From Erwinia sp. OLFS4 (lineage in GTDB: Bacteria > Pseudomonadota > Gammaproteobacteria > Enterobacterales > Enterobacteriaceae): DNA of 59,569 nucleotides. The DNA lies in assembly GCF_002752165.1 (NCBI RefSeq), contig NZ_MOMB01000058.1, forward strand, positions 1 through 59,569, in the 5' to 3' direction. Shown piece by piece: positions 1-8,701 of the stretch. The notes beneath the pieces are model-generated. The model saw nothing but the letters and a program-made list of their open reading frames with translations. It was not told the origin of the DNA and searched no databases. The position numbers and the translations under genes are program-made. Each line of letters begins with the position of its first letter. Position 1 is the first letter of the stretch.

Positions 1-131
1 TAAGCGTAAGTGAGTTGAAACACGCGGTGGCAGTCACGGCAGCGAAATCTGTCATAGCCTTTAGGGTTCTGACCATGGCGGTAAACCTGAACAGACTGAC
101 AACGGGGACAATGAACGTTAACGCTGGCCAT
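1..131 (-). CDS. insA: IS1-family InsA, N-terminal part (runs off the window)
   Basis: The start codon is at 131, and the frame stays open to the window edge, giving about 43 residues. The peptide begins MASVNVHCPRC and continues with CRDCHRVFQLTY, the zinc-finger-like CxxC...CxxC N-terminus of IS1-family InsA. InsA binds the IS ends, represses transcription and, when frameshifted into insB, forms the InsAB transposase. The C-terminus is outside the window. Confidence 0.88.
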   Translation of the reverse strand, partial: MASVNVHCPRCQSVQVYRHGQNPKGYDRFRCRDCHRVFQLTYA

Positions 132-188
132 AAGAGAACCTCAAAAGCCCGCATTATACATCAGATTCAACCAATTAGAGGCATCACC
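1..188 (-). mobile_element. IS1-family insertion sequence, right-hand (insA-side) end only
   Basis: The element reads leftwards. Its outer end, read on the minus strand from 188, begins GGTGATGCCTCTAATTGG, a typical IS1-family terminal inverted repeat starting GGTGATGC. The first part of insA follows. The same terminal sequence starts at 59392 at the other end of the window, where the insB end of another copy is seen. The rest of this copy lies beyond the window, so target-site duplications cannot be checked. Confidence 0.9.
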
Positions 189-217
189 AAATTTTGCATA
201 AAATCACCGGAGGAAAT

Positions 218-417
218 ATAAAAAAAACGCAGTATGACCATAATGAAATTGTTGCAGTCACCCGGCCGGTTAAAATTACCGCTTTATTAAAAAGATCATT
301 AAAAAAACGCCGTCTTATAACTGGCACAAGGTGCACGAGATGATGACTGCAGCTGCGGCCAGAGACCACTGGTTGCAGCTGGCTATTCCCGCTACAGCAG
401 ATGTTGAACGGTGGTAA
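218..417 (+). pseudogene. Possible decayed small gene next to IS1
   Basis: A GGAGG motif at 209-213 precedes ATA (218-220), where an ATG would be expected. The frame from there reads IKKTQYDHNEIVAVTRPVKI and continues to a run of seven A at 301-307. From that run onward a different frame reads TPSYNWHKVHEMMTAAAARD and continues to a stop at 415-417. One extra A in the run would join the two frames into a protein of about 65 residues. A lost start codon plus a homopolymer frameshift suggests decay. I do not recognise the family. It lies about 30 bases from the IS1 end, so a larger gene may also have been cut. Low confidence. Confidence 0.3.
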
Positions 418-457
418 CAGTCAGCGCCTGTAAGGGGGTTAGGCCCACACAGGGTGA

Positions 458-1024
458 TTACCCCACCTGGTTATCCGGATGACAGAAACAGCCGGTGACA
501 TGATCGTTAATCAGTCCGCAGGCCTGCATAAAGGAATAGCAGATGGTGCTGCCGACAAAGGTAAAGCCGCGTTTTTTCAGCGCCCGGGATAGCGCATCTG
601 AGGTTGCGCTGGTGCTGGGGGCGCTGCGGTAGTCGGTATAATAATGTTGCTGCGGGTGGTTATTAACAAATGACCAGACAAAAGCGGCAAATTTCTCCCC
701 CTGACTTTCCATTGCCAGCAGCGCCCGGGCATTGGTAATGATGGCGGTAATTTTGCCCCGATGGCGGATAATTCCGGCGTTTTGCAGCAAATTTTCCACA
801 TCTTCTTGGTTCATCAGCGCCACCCGGTCGGGATCAAACTGATGAAAAGCCTCACGATAATTCTGGCGTTTTTTTAAAACGGTAATCCAGGAGAGTCCGG
901 CCTGCTGGCCTTCGAGGCAAATCATTTCAAACAGCGCCTGTCTGTCGGTTTGCGCAATACCCCATTCATTATCGTGATAATGCAGATATAGCGGATCGTC
1001 AGTTACCCAGCCACAGCGTTGCAT
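458..1024 (-). CDS. tag: DNA-3-methyladenine glycosylase I
   Basis: 188 residues, against 187 for E. coli Tag. The enzyme excises 3-methyladenine from alkylated DNA in the cytoplasm as the first step of base-excision repair. The zinc-binding ligands are visible: Cys in MQRCGW at the N-terminus, His in YHDNEW, and the His/Cys pair in NDHVTGC near the C-terminus. The catalytic Glu lies in ICLEGQQAGLSW, and the long KKRGFTFVG and SFMQACGL stretches match the family. The frame is open further upstream to 1345, but that extension overlaps selB and has no homology. The ATG at 1024 matches the family start. Transcription is probably separate from selB, because 214 bases without a gene lie upstream. 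Confidence 0.96.
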   Translation of the reverse strand: MQRCGWVTDDPLYLHYHDNEWGIAQTDRQALFEMICLEGQQAGLSWITVLKKRQNYREAFHQFDPDRVALMNQEDVENLLQNAGIIRHRGKITAIITNARALLAMESQGEKFAAFVWSFVNNHPQQHYYTDYRSAPSTSATSDALSRALKKRGFTFVGSTICYSFMQACGLINDHVTGCFCHPDNQVG

Positions 1025-1238
1025 TGCGTGTTTTCCTTCATGATGATGCCGGCAGGCCTGCGCTGCGCCTGGCGTTAGCCGCAAACCTGTCATAGTGTCA
1101 TTATGCCGGTTAATTTTCTCTTCACTATAGCCTGTTTTAGGGGTATTCGGCTGCGCCCTGAAGTCATTTAATGTTATGTCATCGGTACCAAAACGCAGCG
1201 GCTGGCCGCTATGGTCGGTTAAGCCCGACGGGACAGGC

Positions 1239-3077
1239 TTACTGAAACAGTGATTCATCGCGCAACAGGTGCAGGTTGCCTTTACGCCGGGTGAAACCGC
1301 TGTGATCAAAATATTCCAGTATCTGCACCGCCAGCTTACGACCAATGGCTAAATCATTACGAAAGTCAGCCGCACTGACGCCGCCGTGTTCAGCACAGTG
1401 ATGACGTACCAGCCGGGCAAATTGGTTTATCCGATCGCGATGATAAAAGCGATCGGGAATCACTGCGATCAGCCAGCCGCAGCGGGCGGCTTTGTTTAGC
1501 AGCAGGCGCAGCACTGTTTCTTCGCAGTTCAGGGTGCGGGCGAGGTCGCGCACCCACCAGGGGTCGGCAGTAAACAGCGTTTCTGCCTGTTGCCACAGCA
1601 CCTGTTCTTCAGCGGTAAAATGCAGCCTGAAGCCGGGTAAATGCAGCCAGCCGCGCTGGTTTTTAATTTTGCCTTCATCCAGTAGCTGCATAATGAGTGT
1701 CTGCACTAATGGCGCCGGTTTATCCGCCAGTGCAATACGTCGCAGCCTGTCGCTTGCCAGGCCAGGCTGATCGGCCTGTGTCTGATGAAAGCGGCCCAGT
1801 GCCTCAAGCAGATGTTGACGCCACTGCGCCGCCTGCTGCGGCAGTATAAGGTGATCGCCGGCAATGAGTGGTCTGAGGGGGGCCAGTAAAGTGGTTAATG
1901 CCGGCGGGGTAAGCTGTCTGGCCCAGCCGATCTGCTTGAGGGAACCGGGTTGTTCAGACAGCCGGATTGCCAGACGACGTTGCTCATCCTGGGTGTTTGC
2001 CAGCTGCTGTAACCACGCCAGATAGTCGGGCTGGCGTTTGCCGCGTTTTCTGGGGGTCAGCAGTATGACACGTGCCCCGGCCAGCGTCTGACGGGTATGG
2101 CTATCACGCACAATCAGCCGGTCTTCTTCTGCCAGCCATAAAGGACGTTCACTGATCAGCTCGGCGAGATCGTCGCCAAGTAAGGCAATGCGCCCGGTTA
2201 CATGGCTTACGGCATGATAAATCTGTACGCTTTGCCAGTGATGAATTGGCGCACGTATATCCAGGCTGACAATGAAGCGCTGTGCAGCCGCAGGCGGCGG
2301 CTGGGTGAGCAGCCAGTCGCCGCGATGGACCTGTTGTTTGCTGATATCACCCGCCAGATTCAGTGCAATACGTTCACCAGCGACGGCGCGTGCGGTCTGC
2401 TGATTCTGGCTGTGCAAGCCGCGCACCCGCAGCCGGCGGTCAGCGCCGGTCAGCCAGACACTATCTTCCAGTGCCACTTCGCCTGCCAGGCAGGTGCCGG
2501 TTACTACCAGCCCGGCACCTTTGACGGTAAATACCCGATCGATGGCAAGACGAAAGGGGCGCCCGCTGGCCGGTGTTCGTGCTTTCAGCTGGCGTAAATG
2601 CTCGGCCAGCGTGGCGATGGTCGCCGGTTGATAGATGCTGGTAGCCACACAGGTGATGTTCTGCCAGCCGTAATGCCGGGCAAGCCCGATAACCTGCTGG
2701 CGTACCTGGGCCAGTCGCTGCGAGGAAACCCGGTCACATTTGCTCAGGGCAACGCTCAGCGTCGGGCGCCCCAGCAGGCTGAGCAGTGACAGGTGTTCTT
2801 CGGTTTGTGGCATGACGCCGTCATCGCAGGCAACAACCAGCAGTGCGGCATCAATGCCGTTGATACCGCTTAACATATTGCTGATAAATTTTTCATGGCC
2901 GGGAACATCAATAAAACCGATAACCCGCCCTTCTGGCTGAGGCCAGTAAGCATAGCCGAGATCGATAGTCATACCGCGCGCTTTCTCTTCCGGCAGCCGG
3001 TCGGCATTGGTACCGGTCAGGCTGTGAAGCAGGGCGGTTTTGCCGTGATCGATATGGCCGGCGGTGGCGATAATCAC
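1239..3077 (-). CDS. selB: Selenocysteine-specific elongation factor SelB
   Basis: 612 residues, close to E. coli SelB (614). It delivers Sec-tRNA to UGA codons followed by a SECIS hairpin. The N-terminal GTPase shows the P-loop GHIDHGKT at residues 7-14, DVPGHEKF (G3) and SKCD (G4 variant). The C-terminal third carries the winged-helix repeats that bind SECIS RNA, ending with [16 protein letters not shown]. The start overlaps the selA stop by four bases (ATGA), so the two are translationally coupled. The gene is intact although selA upstream carries a stop, so loss of selA, if real, is recent. Its substrate in this window is the UGA of fdoG. Confidence 0.97.
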   Translation of the reverse strand: MIIATAGHIDHGKTALLHSLTGTNADRLPEEKARGMTIDLGYAYWPQPEGRVIGFIDVPGHEKFISNMLSGINGIDAALLVVACDDGVMPQTEEHLSLLSLLGRPTLSVALSKCDRVSSQRLAQVRQQVIGLARHYGWQNITCVATSIYQPATIATLAEHLRQLKARTPASGRPFRLAIDRVFTVKGAGLVVTGTCLAGEVALEDSVWLTGADRRLRVRGLHSQNQQTARAVAGERIALNLAGDISKQQVHRGDWLLTQPPPAAAQRFIVSLDIRAPIHHWQSVQIYHAVSHVTGRIALLGDDLAELISERPLWLAEEDRLIVRDSHTRQTLAGARVILLTPRKRGKRQPDYLAWLQQLANTQDEQRRLAIRLSEQPGSLKQIGWARQLTPPALTTLLAPLRPLIAGDHLILPQQAAQWRQHLLEALGRFHQTQADQPGLASDRLRRIALADKPAPLVQTLIMQLLDEGKIKNQRGWLHLPGFRLHFTAEEQVLWQQAETLFTADPWWVRDLARTLNCEETVLRLLLNKAARCGWLIAVIPDRFYHRDRINQFARLVRHHCAEHGGVSAADFRNDLAIGRKLAVQILEYFDHSGFTRRKGNLHLLRDESLFQ

Positions 3078-4468
3078 GGCGCGCTATCCGGCGCAAGCAT
3101 GGTTTCAAGAAATAGCGCTTCATTTTCCAGACAGCGTAAATCCAGCCATAGCTTACCGTTGTGCAGGCGGCCAATAACCGGTATTTCGCGCTGGCGCAGT
3201 TGTGCTGCCAGCGCATGCAGGCTGCTATCGCCGTTTGCCGTGGGCATAAAGGTCAGCGCGTAGCCAGGCAGGCGGTCAACCGGTAACGACCCGCTGCCGA
3301 TTTGTGACAGACAAGGTTCGGCATTGACCTGCCAGCCGGCGCAAAAATGAGCGCGTAATGCAGGCAGCAGGCGTTGTGCCTGTTCGGCGAGGATGTGCTG
3401 ACTGCGGGTGAGTTTATTCAGTGTCGGCAGCTGCTGAGCGAGGAGTTCTGGCTGCTGATACAGCGCCAGCGTTGCATCCAGCGCGGCGAGGGTAATTTTA
3501 TCGGCACGAAGCGCACGTTTGAGCGGGTGTTGCTGTAGCCGGGCAATCAGGGCGCGCTTACCAACAATGATACCGGCCTGAGGGCCGCCTAACAGTTTAT
3601 CGCCAGAAAAGCTGATCAGGTCGACGCCGTCGGCGATCAGCTGCTGCGGCATTGGCTCTGCTGGCAGGCCGTAGGCGGTTAAATCTATCAGGGAGCCGCT
3701 GCCGAGATCAGCGACCAGTACCAGCCCGTGGCGCTGTGCCAGCGTCGCCAGTGCGCTTTCACTGACACAGCCGGTAAAACCGTTAATCTGATAGTTACTG
3801 GTATGCACTTTCATCAGCAAGGCAGTTTGTTCACCGATAGCCTGCTGATAATCATGCAAATGCGTGCGGTTAGTGGTGCCGACTTAGCGTAGCGTACAGC
3901 CAGCCTGGCGCATTATGTCAGGTATGCGAAAAGATCCGCCAATTTCAACCAGCTCACCACGTGACACCAGGACGTCTTTAGCCGATGCCAGTGCCGACAG
4001 TATCAGCAGGACCGCTGCGGCATTATTGTTAACAATGCAGGCATCTTCTGCCCCGGTCAGTTGGCAAAGGCGCTGTGCCAGCGCCCGGTCGCGATGGCTG
4101 CGTTGGGCGCCACTCAGATCGTATTCAAGGGTCACCGGTTCACGCATGGCGACACAGGCGGCGGCAATGGCCTGTTCTGCCAGCTGTGCGCGGCCGAGAT
4201 TGGTGTGTAGCACGGTGCCACTGAGGTTAAAAACCTGACTCAGCGCATGACGCTGGGCGCTGCACAGGCGCCGCTGGGTTTCCTGATGCCAGTCAGGATA
4301 CCAGTCGGGCAGTCGTTGCTGACGGCTGATCAAATGGCGGGCGTCCTGCTGTTGCTGGCGTAATATGGCGGTGACATGCTGGCGGCCGTACTGTGCAATC
4401 AGCGCGGCAAATGCCGGCTGACGTAACAGGCTGTCAATGGCCGGTAGCTGACTGTAAAGCGTGTTCAT
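3074..4468 (-). pseudogene. selA: L-seryl-tRNA(Sec) selenium transferase with one in-frame TAA stop
   Basis: SelA is the PLP enzyme that converts Ser-tRNA(Sec) to Sec-tRNA(Sec). The frame from ATG 4468 to the stop at 3074 spans 464 codons, like E. coli SelA (463). Codon 195 is TAA (bases 3886-3884) where the family has Glu, in the conserved stretch [13 protein letters not shown]. Downstream the same frame continues without a shift, including the PLP-lysine motif [14 protein letters not shown] and the C-terminal [12 protein letters not shown] single G-to-T change (GAA to TAA) explains it. The upstream part would be a 194-residue fragment without the catalytic lysine. The start has an AGGGATCTC leader and lies 11 bases after yibF. 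A sequencing error is the main alternative. Confidence 0.88.
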
Positions 4469-4479
4469 GAGATCCCTGT

Positions 4480-5091
4480 CTAAGGTGCCGGTGGACGGGT
4501 ACGGGCAAAGCTGTCGCGCTGGAAAAGTTTTTCTGCCAGTTTCACCAACGCAGGCCGGTTTACACACCAGTCAGGGGAAATATGACGAAAATTGAGATAG
4601 CCCAGCATGCAGCCACAGGCGATATCGGCAAGGTTTATCTGTTCGCCGTTAAGCTCCTCACCTTTTGCCGCTGCTTGTTCCAGTTCATCCAGCCCCTGGT
4701 GAATTTTTTTCCGCTGGCGGGTCAGCAGTGATTCGCACTGTTTTTCGGGGGCGCGCAGCTGCTCACGGACAATCATCAGTGCGGCTTCGCAGAGGCCATC
4801 GGCCAGCGCTTCCAGCTGGCGTATTCGCAGCGCCGCCATGGGCGCTTTCGGCACAAAAAACGGCGGCTTATCCTGCAGTTCCAGCCAGCTGGCAATGATT
4901 GGTGAATCATACCAGACTTCATTTTCACTGACCGCCAGTGCGGGGACTTTACCCAGCGGGTTATAGTCAGCCATCTGGCTGCTTTCCAGCCAGGGATTTT
5001 CATTTACAAATTCAAAGAGAATGCCTTTTTCCATCAGCATAATGGTTATCTTGCGCACAAAGGGGCTGGTGTAATTGCCGATAAGTTTCAT
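4480..5091 (-). CDS. yibF: Glutathione S-transferase family protein YibF
   Basis: 203 residues, like E. coli YibF (202), and in the same position immediately upstream of selA. The N-terminal thioredoxin-fold domain starts [14 protein letters not shown] and includes the NPLGKVPAL cis-proline loop and a [10 protein letters not shown] motif. The C-terminal all-helical GST domain follows, with [17 protein letters not shown]. It is a cytosolic protein, probably glutathione-binding; its physiological substrate is not established. It is likely the first gene of a yibF-selA-selB transcript. Confidence 0.93.
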   Translation of the reverse strand: MKLIGNYTSPFVRKITIMLMEKGILFEFVNENPWLESSQMADYNPLGKVPALAVSENEVWYDSPIIASWLELQDKPPFFVPKAPMAALRIRQLEALADGLCEAALMIVREQLRAPEKQCESLLTRQRKKIHQGLDELEQAAAKGEELNGEQINLADIACGCMLGYLNFRHISPDWCVNRPALVKLAEKLFQRDSFARTRPPAP

Positions 5092-5187
5092 TATGCTCTC
5101 CTGTCCAGGCGTAGGGGCTCAGAGGATGGGGAAATTTTTCCCGGGAAACATAATCATTCTGTCTGCGCCCACTGCAGATGACAAGTC

Positions 5188-5826
5188 TCAATCGGTATTC
5201 GGTGGCGAATTGTTGATAGTGATGAGATTATACATTTCCCAAAACAGATACTGCTGCATTTCTTTATTAGCAGCAATACTTGTGGCCAACCGGTAAAGCT
5301 GGTATTTACTGCGCAGACGCTGTTTGCTAATCAGACTTCGTTTGTAGTTGTAAACACTTTTTTCCGAACATCCCAGTAAGCTGGATATTTTTTCCTGTTT
5401 TATTCCCTTGCCTATTAAATCCATCACAACTTTTTCACGTAATGACAACAGATAAAACCCTCTGGCGTGTGCGTTCCTGTTTTTATTTTTTAATGGGGCT
5501 TTTTGGGAAGTAATGTTGTTGTCATTTTTAATTTTAGTTAATATTTCTTTGATGATGTCGGCGATGTTTTTGTTGCTATTTTTTTTAATCATAACGTCGC
5601 GTGCATACAGGTTATTTATTGACATCTTTTTTTCTGTTCTTTCAATTGTGGCAAGAATGGCAAATTCATCATAAAGATAGAGCTTTATTGGGTTTTTATT
5701 TTTTATTACATAATCACAACCTTGTGGGTTGTTCGTTATGTTTTCCACTTCAAATTCATGAGAAATAACTTCATGAAGGCCTTTTTTATAATATATATTT
5801 TTGGTGACAACTGATATTTCCAACAT
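5188..5826 (-). CDS. LuxR-type HTH regulator next to the T6SS locus
   Basis: 212 residues. The C-terminal half has a LuxR/FixJ helix-turn-helix: LSLREKVVMDLIGKGIKQEK, then ISSLLGCSEKSVYNYKRSL. The N-terminal half (MLEISVVTKNIYYKKGLHEV) is a divergent domain in which I see no clear receiver Asp. Base composition is AT-rich like the adjacent T6SS genes and unlike yibF on its other side, so it belongs to the island. It lies 137 bases downstream of the last gene of the minus-strand T6SS block, in the same direction, and could be its regulator. The target genes are inferred from position only. Confidence 0.75.
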   Translation of the reverse strand: MLEISVVTKNIYYKKGLHEVISHEFEVENITNNPQGCDYVIKNKNPIKLYLYDEFAILATIERTEKKMSINNLYARDVMIKKNSNKNIADIIKEILTKIKNDNNITSQKAPLKNKNRNAHARGFYLLSLREKVVMDLIGKGIKQEKISSLLGCSEKSVYNYKRSLISKQRLRSKYQLYRLATSIAANKEMQQYLFWEMYNLITINNSPPNTD

Positions 5827-5963
5827 GACTTGTACTCCATCGTACTCATGGATGTTGTAGATGTTCTATAAATTGATATCCCTCAGAATAAATCGTGTTG
5901 TGGATTATCCAGCGGAGGGATGCTTCTTATATAAGTAATATTTTTATAATGGCGTGATGGTTT

Positions 5964-6440
5964 TCAGTCATCCGTATCAGGCGTAAAGTTATTTATCACA
6001 CTGACATAATGACGCCTTTGATGTTCGGTGAACTCATCTTCTGCATTTAAGGTAAAAATGATAATGTCTCTGCCGCCGGGGTTGTAATGTTTATTTTGTG
6101 GTAGTCTTAAAATTGACTGAACCTGACGGATAACTTTTCCATTATTAAGGTAGCGGTTGGCGACCTGAACCGTACTTAATTTTGCCGGGCCTATCTCATC
6201 TTTAAGCAGCTTGCCCTCAATCTGAAAGCCAGGTAGCCGGTTAAGCAGGCTGTCCATTTCTGACTGACACCACTCCTCTATCGTTTGTTCCTCTTCAAGA
6301 ACCGCACGATTAATAATGAACTGGTATTCATGATTATCCGGGTCGCGGTACATAAGAATATTAATGGTTCTGTCGAGCACCGGCAGTGGCGTCAGAAATG
6401 AACCTTCAAAAATAGTATATGAGTTATCACTTTTGCTCAT
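5964..6440 (-). CDS. DUF1795 / DcrB-like (Eag chaperone family) protein of the T6SS locus
   Basis: 158 residues, no signal peptide. The fold family is suggested by the start (YTIFEGSFLTPLPVLDRTIN), the LPGFQIEGK segment and the C-terminal IIIFTLNAEDEFTEHQRRHY, which resemble DUF1795 (EagR/DcrB-related) proteins. In other T6SSs, cytosolic Eag proteins chaperone effectors with N-terminal membrane segments, such as Rhs or Tse6-type toxins, onto VgrG. No such effector lies beside this gene. It instead follows the second OmpA-like gene by 15 bases and ends the minus-strand block. Family assignment is from memory of sequence features; the role is inferred. Confidence 0.65.
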   Translation of the reverse strand: MSKSDNSYTIFEGSFLTPLPVLDRTINILMYRDPDNHEYQFIINRAVLEEEQTIEEWCQSEMDSLLNRLPGFQIEGKLLKDEIGPAKLSTVQVANRYLNNGKVIRQVQSILRLPQNKHYNPGGRDIIIFTLNAEDEFTEHQRRHYVSVINNFTPDTDD

Positions 6441-6455
6441 AATATATGACTCCTG

Positions 6456-8081
6456 TTAGATTTTGATGGTGGATGGAATAATTAAAACTTCAATACGCCT
6501 GTTAAGCTGGCGACCCGTCGGGCTATTATTGCTGGCGACGGGCTCTGCATCTCCTGCTGCATTAATCATTATTCTTTCTGGCGCAATATGATTTTTTATT
6601 AACCAGTTGCGGGTGGCAGAAGCACGCTTCTCTGATAAATACAGGTTATATTCTGTATTACCGGTACTGTTGGCATGTCCGGTGATTAACAGCCTGCTAT
6701 CAGGGTGTTTTTTTGCAAGCGTAATAACTGGTTGTAGTTGCTGTTCTGAAGCGGGCAGTAAGACGGCACTTCCCGAATTGAAAAATGCTTGTGATGCAGA
6801 CGACGTAAATATGTTAATAGATTTTAGCTGTGCCAGTAATGTACTAATACGGGAAATAAACAGAGCATAAGGTAACAGCCCCCAGTGTTGATTTTTATCC
6901 GTGGACCAGCGTTGTATCCATACTTTTTCAACATTGCTCAGAGTCTTTATTTTTTCTTCCAGTCTGATTGCAGAAATATCTTTCATTGAAGCAACGTGAT
7001 TAATTTCTGCTTTAAATTTTATTTCTTTTTCATATACAAAGAAGGTATGTATAAATAAGCTTGCCATAATTAATAATGTTGAGAAACAAAGCGTCCAGTA
7101 GACAGGTGGTAAGGTCATCCTGGTGGTTTTACGGATTACAATCGCCGGCGTCGCTACTGGCGTCACGACCGCAGGTAACGGTGGTAAAGTGATACCTGCA
7201 CTCAGCGACGGTAAAATAGCGTATTGTTGTTCAAGCCAGTTTGACCATGCCCCGTGACGGGTAAAGCCGGTACCGTAGTCACACAACAATATTTTATTAA
7301 GCCGTAAAGCAGAAAATGAAAAGAATTTTTCCATCGTCTGAAGAAGTCCGCTTTCCGTCATCCATTGTATTAATGTAAGACTCATCACCGTACGCTGTAT
7401 TTCTGAACGATTTATTGCGCAGGCATTTTTTAGCGTTAATCCGAGGTCGTGCAGCGCCTGACTAAAATCAACGCTCTGTGCCTGTTGCGCCACCAGTACG
7501 TCGTTCCAGCTGGCGTTATTGACGGCCTGGCTACGGCGTTCATTGCTCAGGCGGGCATAGATGGCAAAGGTACAGGGAAGCGCAGATTTTTCCAGCACCG
7601 GCTTAAAGCTTGTCATCCAGCTATTCAGCTTGTTTATTGTCAGTTCAATGGTTTCATTATCATCGGGCAGAAAGGGAAAAAAGGTGTAAACCGGCGTAGT
7701 CGGATAATGCTGCTGCAGATAGTTAAGGCGCTGTTCTAACTCGTGCGGCGAGGTGATTTGAAGCCAGGTAACCGTGCCGGTATAGCGAACGCTTTCGCTT
7801 TGCTTCACCTGGCGAAACCAGCTGGCGGTATGTGGGCCAAGCAGGAGAATCACCGGTTTATTCTGAGTAATAACCGGCTGAGTAATTTGTTCATTAACCT
7901 GGGAAATGCCCGCCAGTAGTTGATAGCGACATTGAAGCGCTATCAGCACAGTAATGACCAGAAGAAAGAGAATATTTGTGCTGCCTGGCATCGTTTGCGG
8001 ATATATCAGGCCAAATATGAATATTGCTATGGCAAGAAAACTCGCGCTAACCAGCAGATAAAATGTCATTTTTTTGTTCAT
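6456..8081 (-). CDS. OmpA-domain membrane protein of the T6SS locus (second peptidoglycan-binding component)
   Basis: 541 residues from ATG 8081, which directly follows the DotU-like stop and has GGTGG eight bases upstream. Two hydrophobic segments lie near the N-terminus (about residues 5-27 and 35-52). A large cytosolic domain follows, then a third membrane segment (YWTLCFSTLLIMASLFI), and the C-terminus is a periplasmic OmpA/MotB domain (LLITGHANSTGN, LSEKRASATRNWL, NRRIEVLII). The domain should bind peptidoglycan and anchor a complex in the cell wall. The main TssL of this locus (27607-28983) already has its own OmpA domain, so this is an additional anchor. It pairs with the DotU-like gene immediately upstream. 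Confidence 0.75.
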   Translation of the reverse strand: MNKKMTFYLLVSASFLAIAIFIFGLIYPQTMPGSTNILFLLVITVLIALQCRYQLLAGISQVNEQITQPVITQNKPVILLLGPHTASWFRQVKQSESVRYTGTVTWLQITSPHELEQRLNYLQQHYPTTPVYTFFPFLPDDNETIELTINKLNSWMTSFKPVLEKSALPCTFAIYARLSNERRSQAVNNASWNDVLVAQQAQSVDFSQALHDLGLTLKNACAINRSEIQRTVMSLTLIQWMTESGLLQTMEKFFSFSALRLNKILLCDYGTGFTRHGAWSNWLEQQYAILPSLSAGITLPPLPAVVTPVATPAIVIRKTTRMTLPPVYWTLCFSTLLIMASLFIHTFFVYEKEIKFKAEINHVASMKDISAIRLEEKIKTLSNVEKVWIQRWSTDKNQHWGLLPYALFISRISTLLAQLKSINIFTSSASQAFFNSGSAVLLPASEQQLQPVITLAKKHPDSRLLITGHANSTGNTEYNLYLSEKRASATRNWLIKNHIAPERIMINAAGDAEPVASNNSPTGRQLNRRIEVLIIPSTIKI

Positions 8082-8083
8082 TA

Positions 8084-8701
8084 TTATAGTCCACCCTGAA
8101 GAAAGGTTCGGCAGCACGCCCATAACACAATCAGTATTAGCGCACAGACCGAGAGTTGTGCTAAAAATGGTGTCCAGAATGTATATTTCTCAATTATTTC
8201 TTCATAGGATATATTAGGTTCTTGATCGATGGATTTTATTTGTGTATGTGTTGCCAGACTATGTGTCTTTTTATTTAACTCTTCGGTGAGTGGGATATAT
8301 ATTTTTTGTAATTCCTTCGATGCTGATAATGTCGGGCACAGGGTGATCAACCGCAAGGCACAGAAGGCAACTTCAGGTTTATTTTTATTAAATAATATGC
8401 CGGCATGTTCTGTTCGGAAAATTTTATCTTCATTATGTCCATAGAAAAAATGTGTCAGCTCATAACCGTTCCATTTTAAGTTTCCGCATGCCAGACTGTT
8501 TCTTATTTCTGTATCCATCACCACGCTGATAAGCCGACGTATTGCGTCGGTAATTTTCACATCATAACCTGTCGATTGACAAAAATCTTCGGTAATATCA
8601 ATCAGTTTTTCCTGAAGATTTAATAATGATGGCACAATCCCACTCATTGAAATGAGACTGTGGATTGCTATAATTTCATTAAGATGTTTATTGTTTACCA
8701 C
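8084..8701 (-). CDS. DotU/TssL-like short membrane protein (second copy)
   Basis: 205 residues. A helical cytosolic domain ends in a single C-terminal membrane segment (FLAQLSVCALILIVLWACC) followed by a short tail. That is the layout of DotU/TssL cytoplasmic domains; sequence similarity to the main TssL is weak by eye. The start overlaps the end of the glycosyltransferase gene by seven bases, and the stop is two bases before the OmpA-like start, so the three are translationally linked. With the OmpA-like protein it looks like a TssL split into two polypeptides. It could be a membrane adaptor distinct from the TssJLM core. Confidence 0.6.
   Translation of the reverse strand: MVNNKHLNEIIAIHSLISMSGIVPSLLNLQEKLIDITEDFCQSTGYDVKITDAIRRLISVVMDTEIRNSLACGNLKWNGYELTHFFYGHNEDKIFRTEHAGILFNKNKPEVAFCALRLITLCPTLSASKELQKIYIPLTEELNKKTHSLATHTQIKSIDQEPNISYEEIIEKYTFWTPFLAQLSVCALILIVLWACCRTFLQGGL

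Noticed and set aside
458..1345. Longer tag product starting at 1345
   Set aside because: The extension overlaps selB and has no similarity to Tag. The family start MQRCGW lies at 1024.
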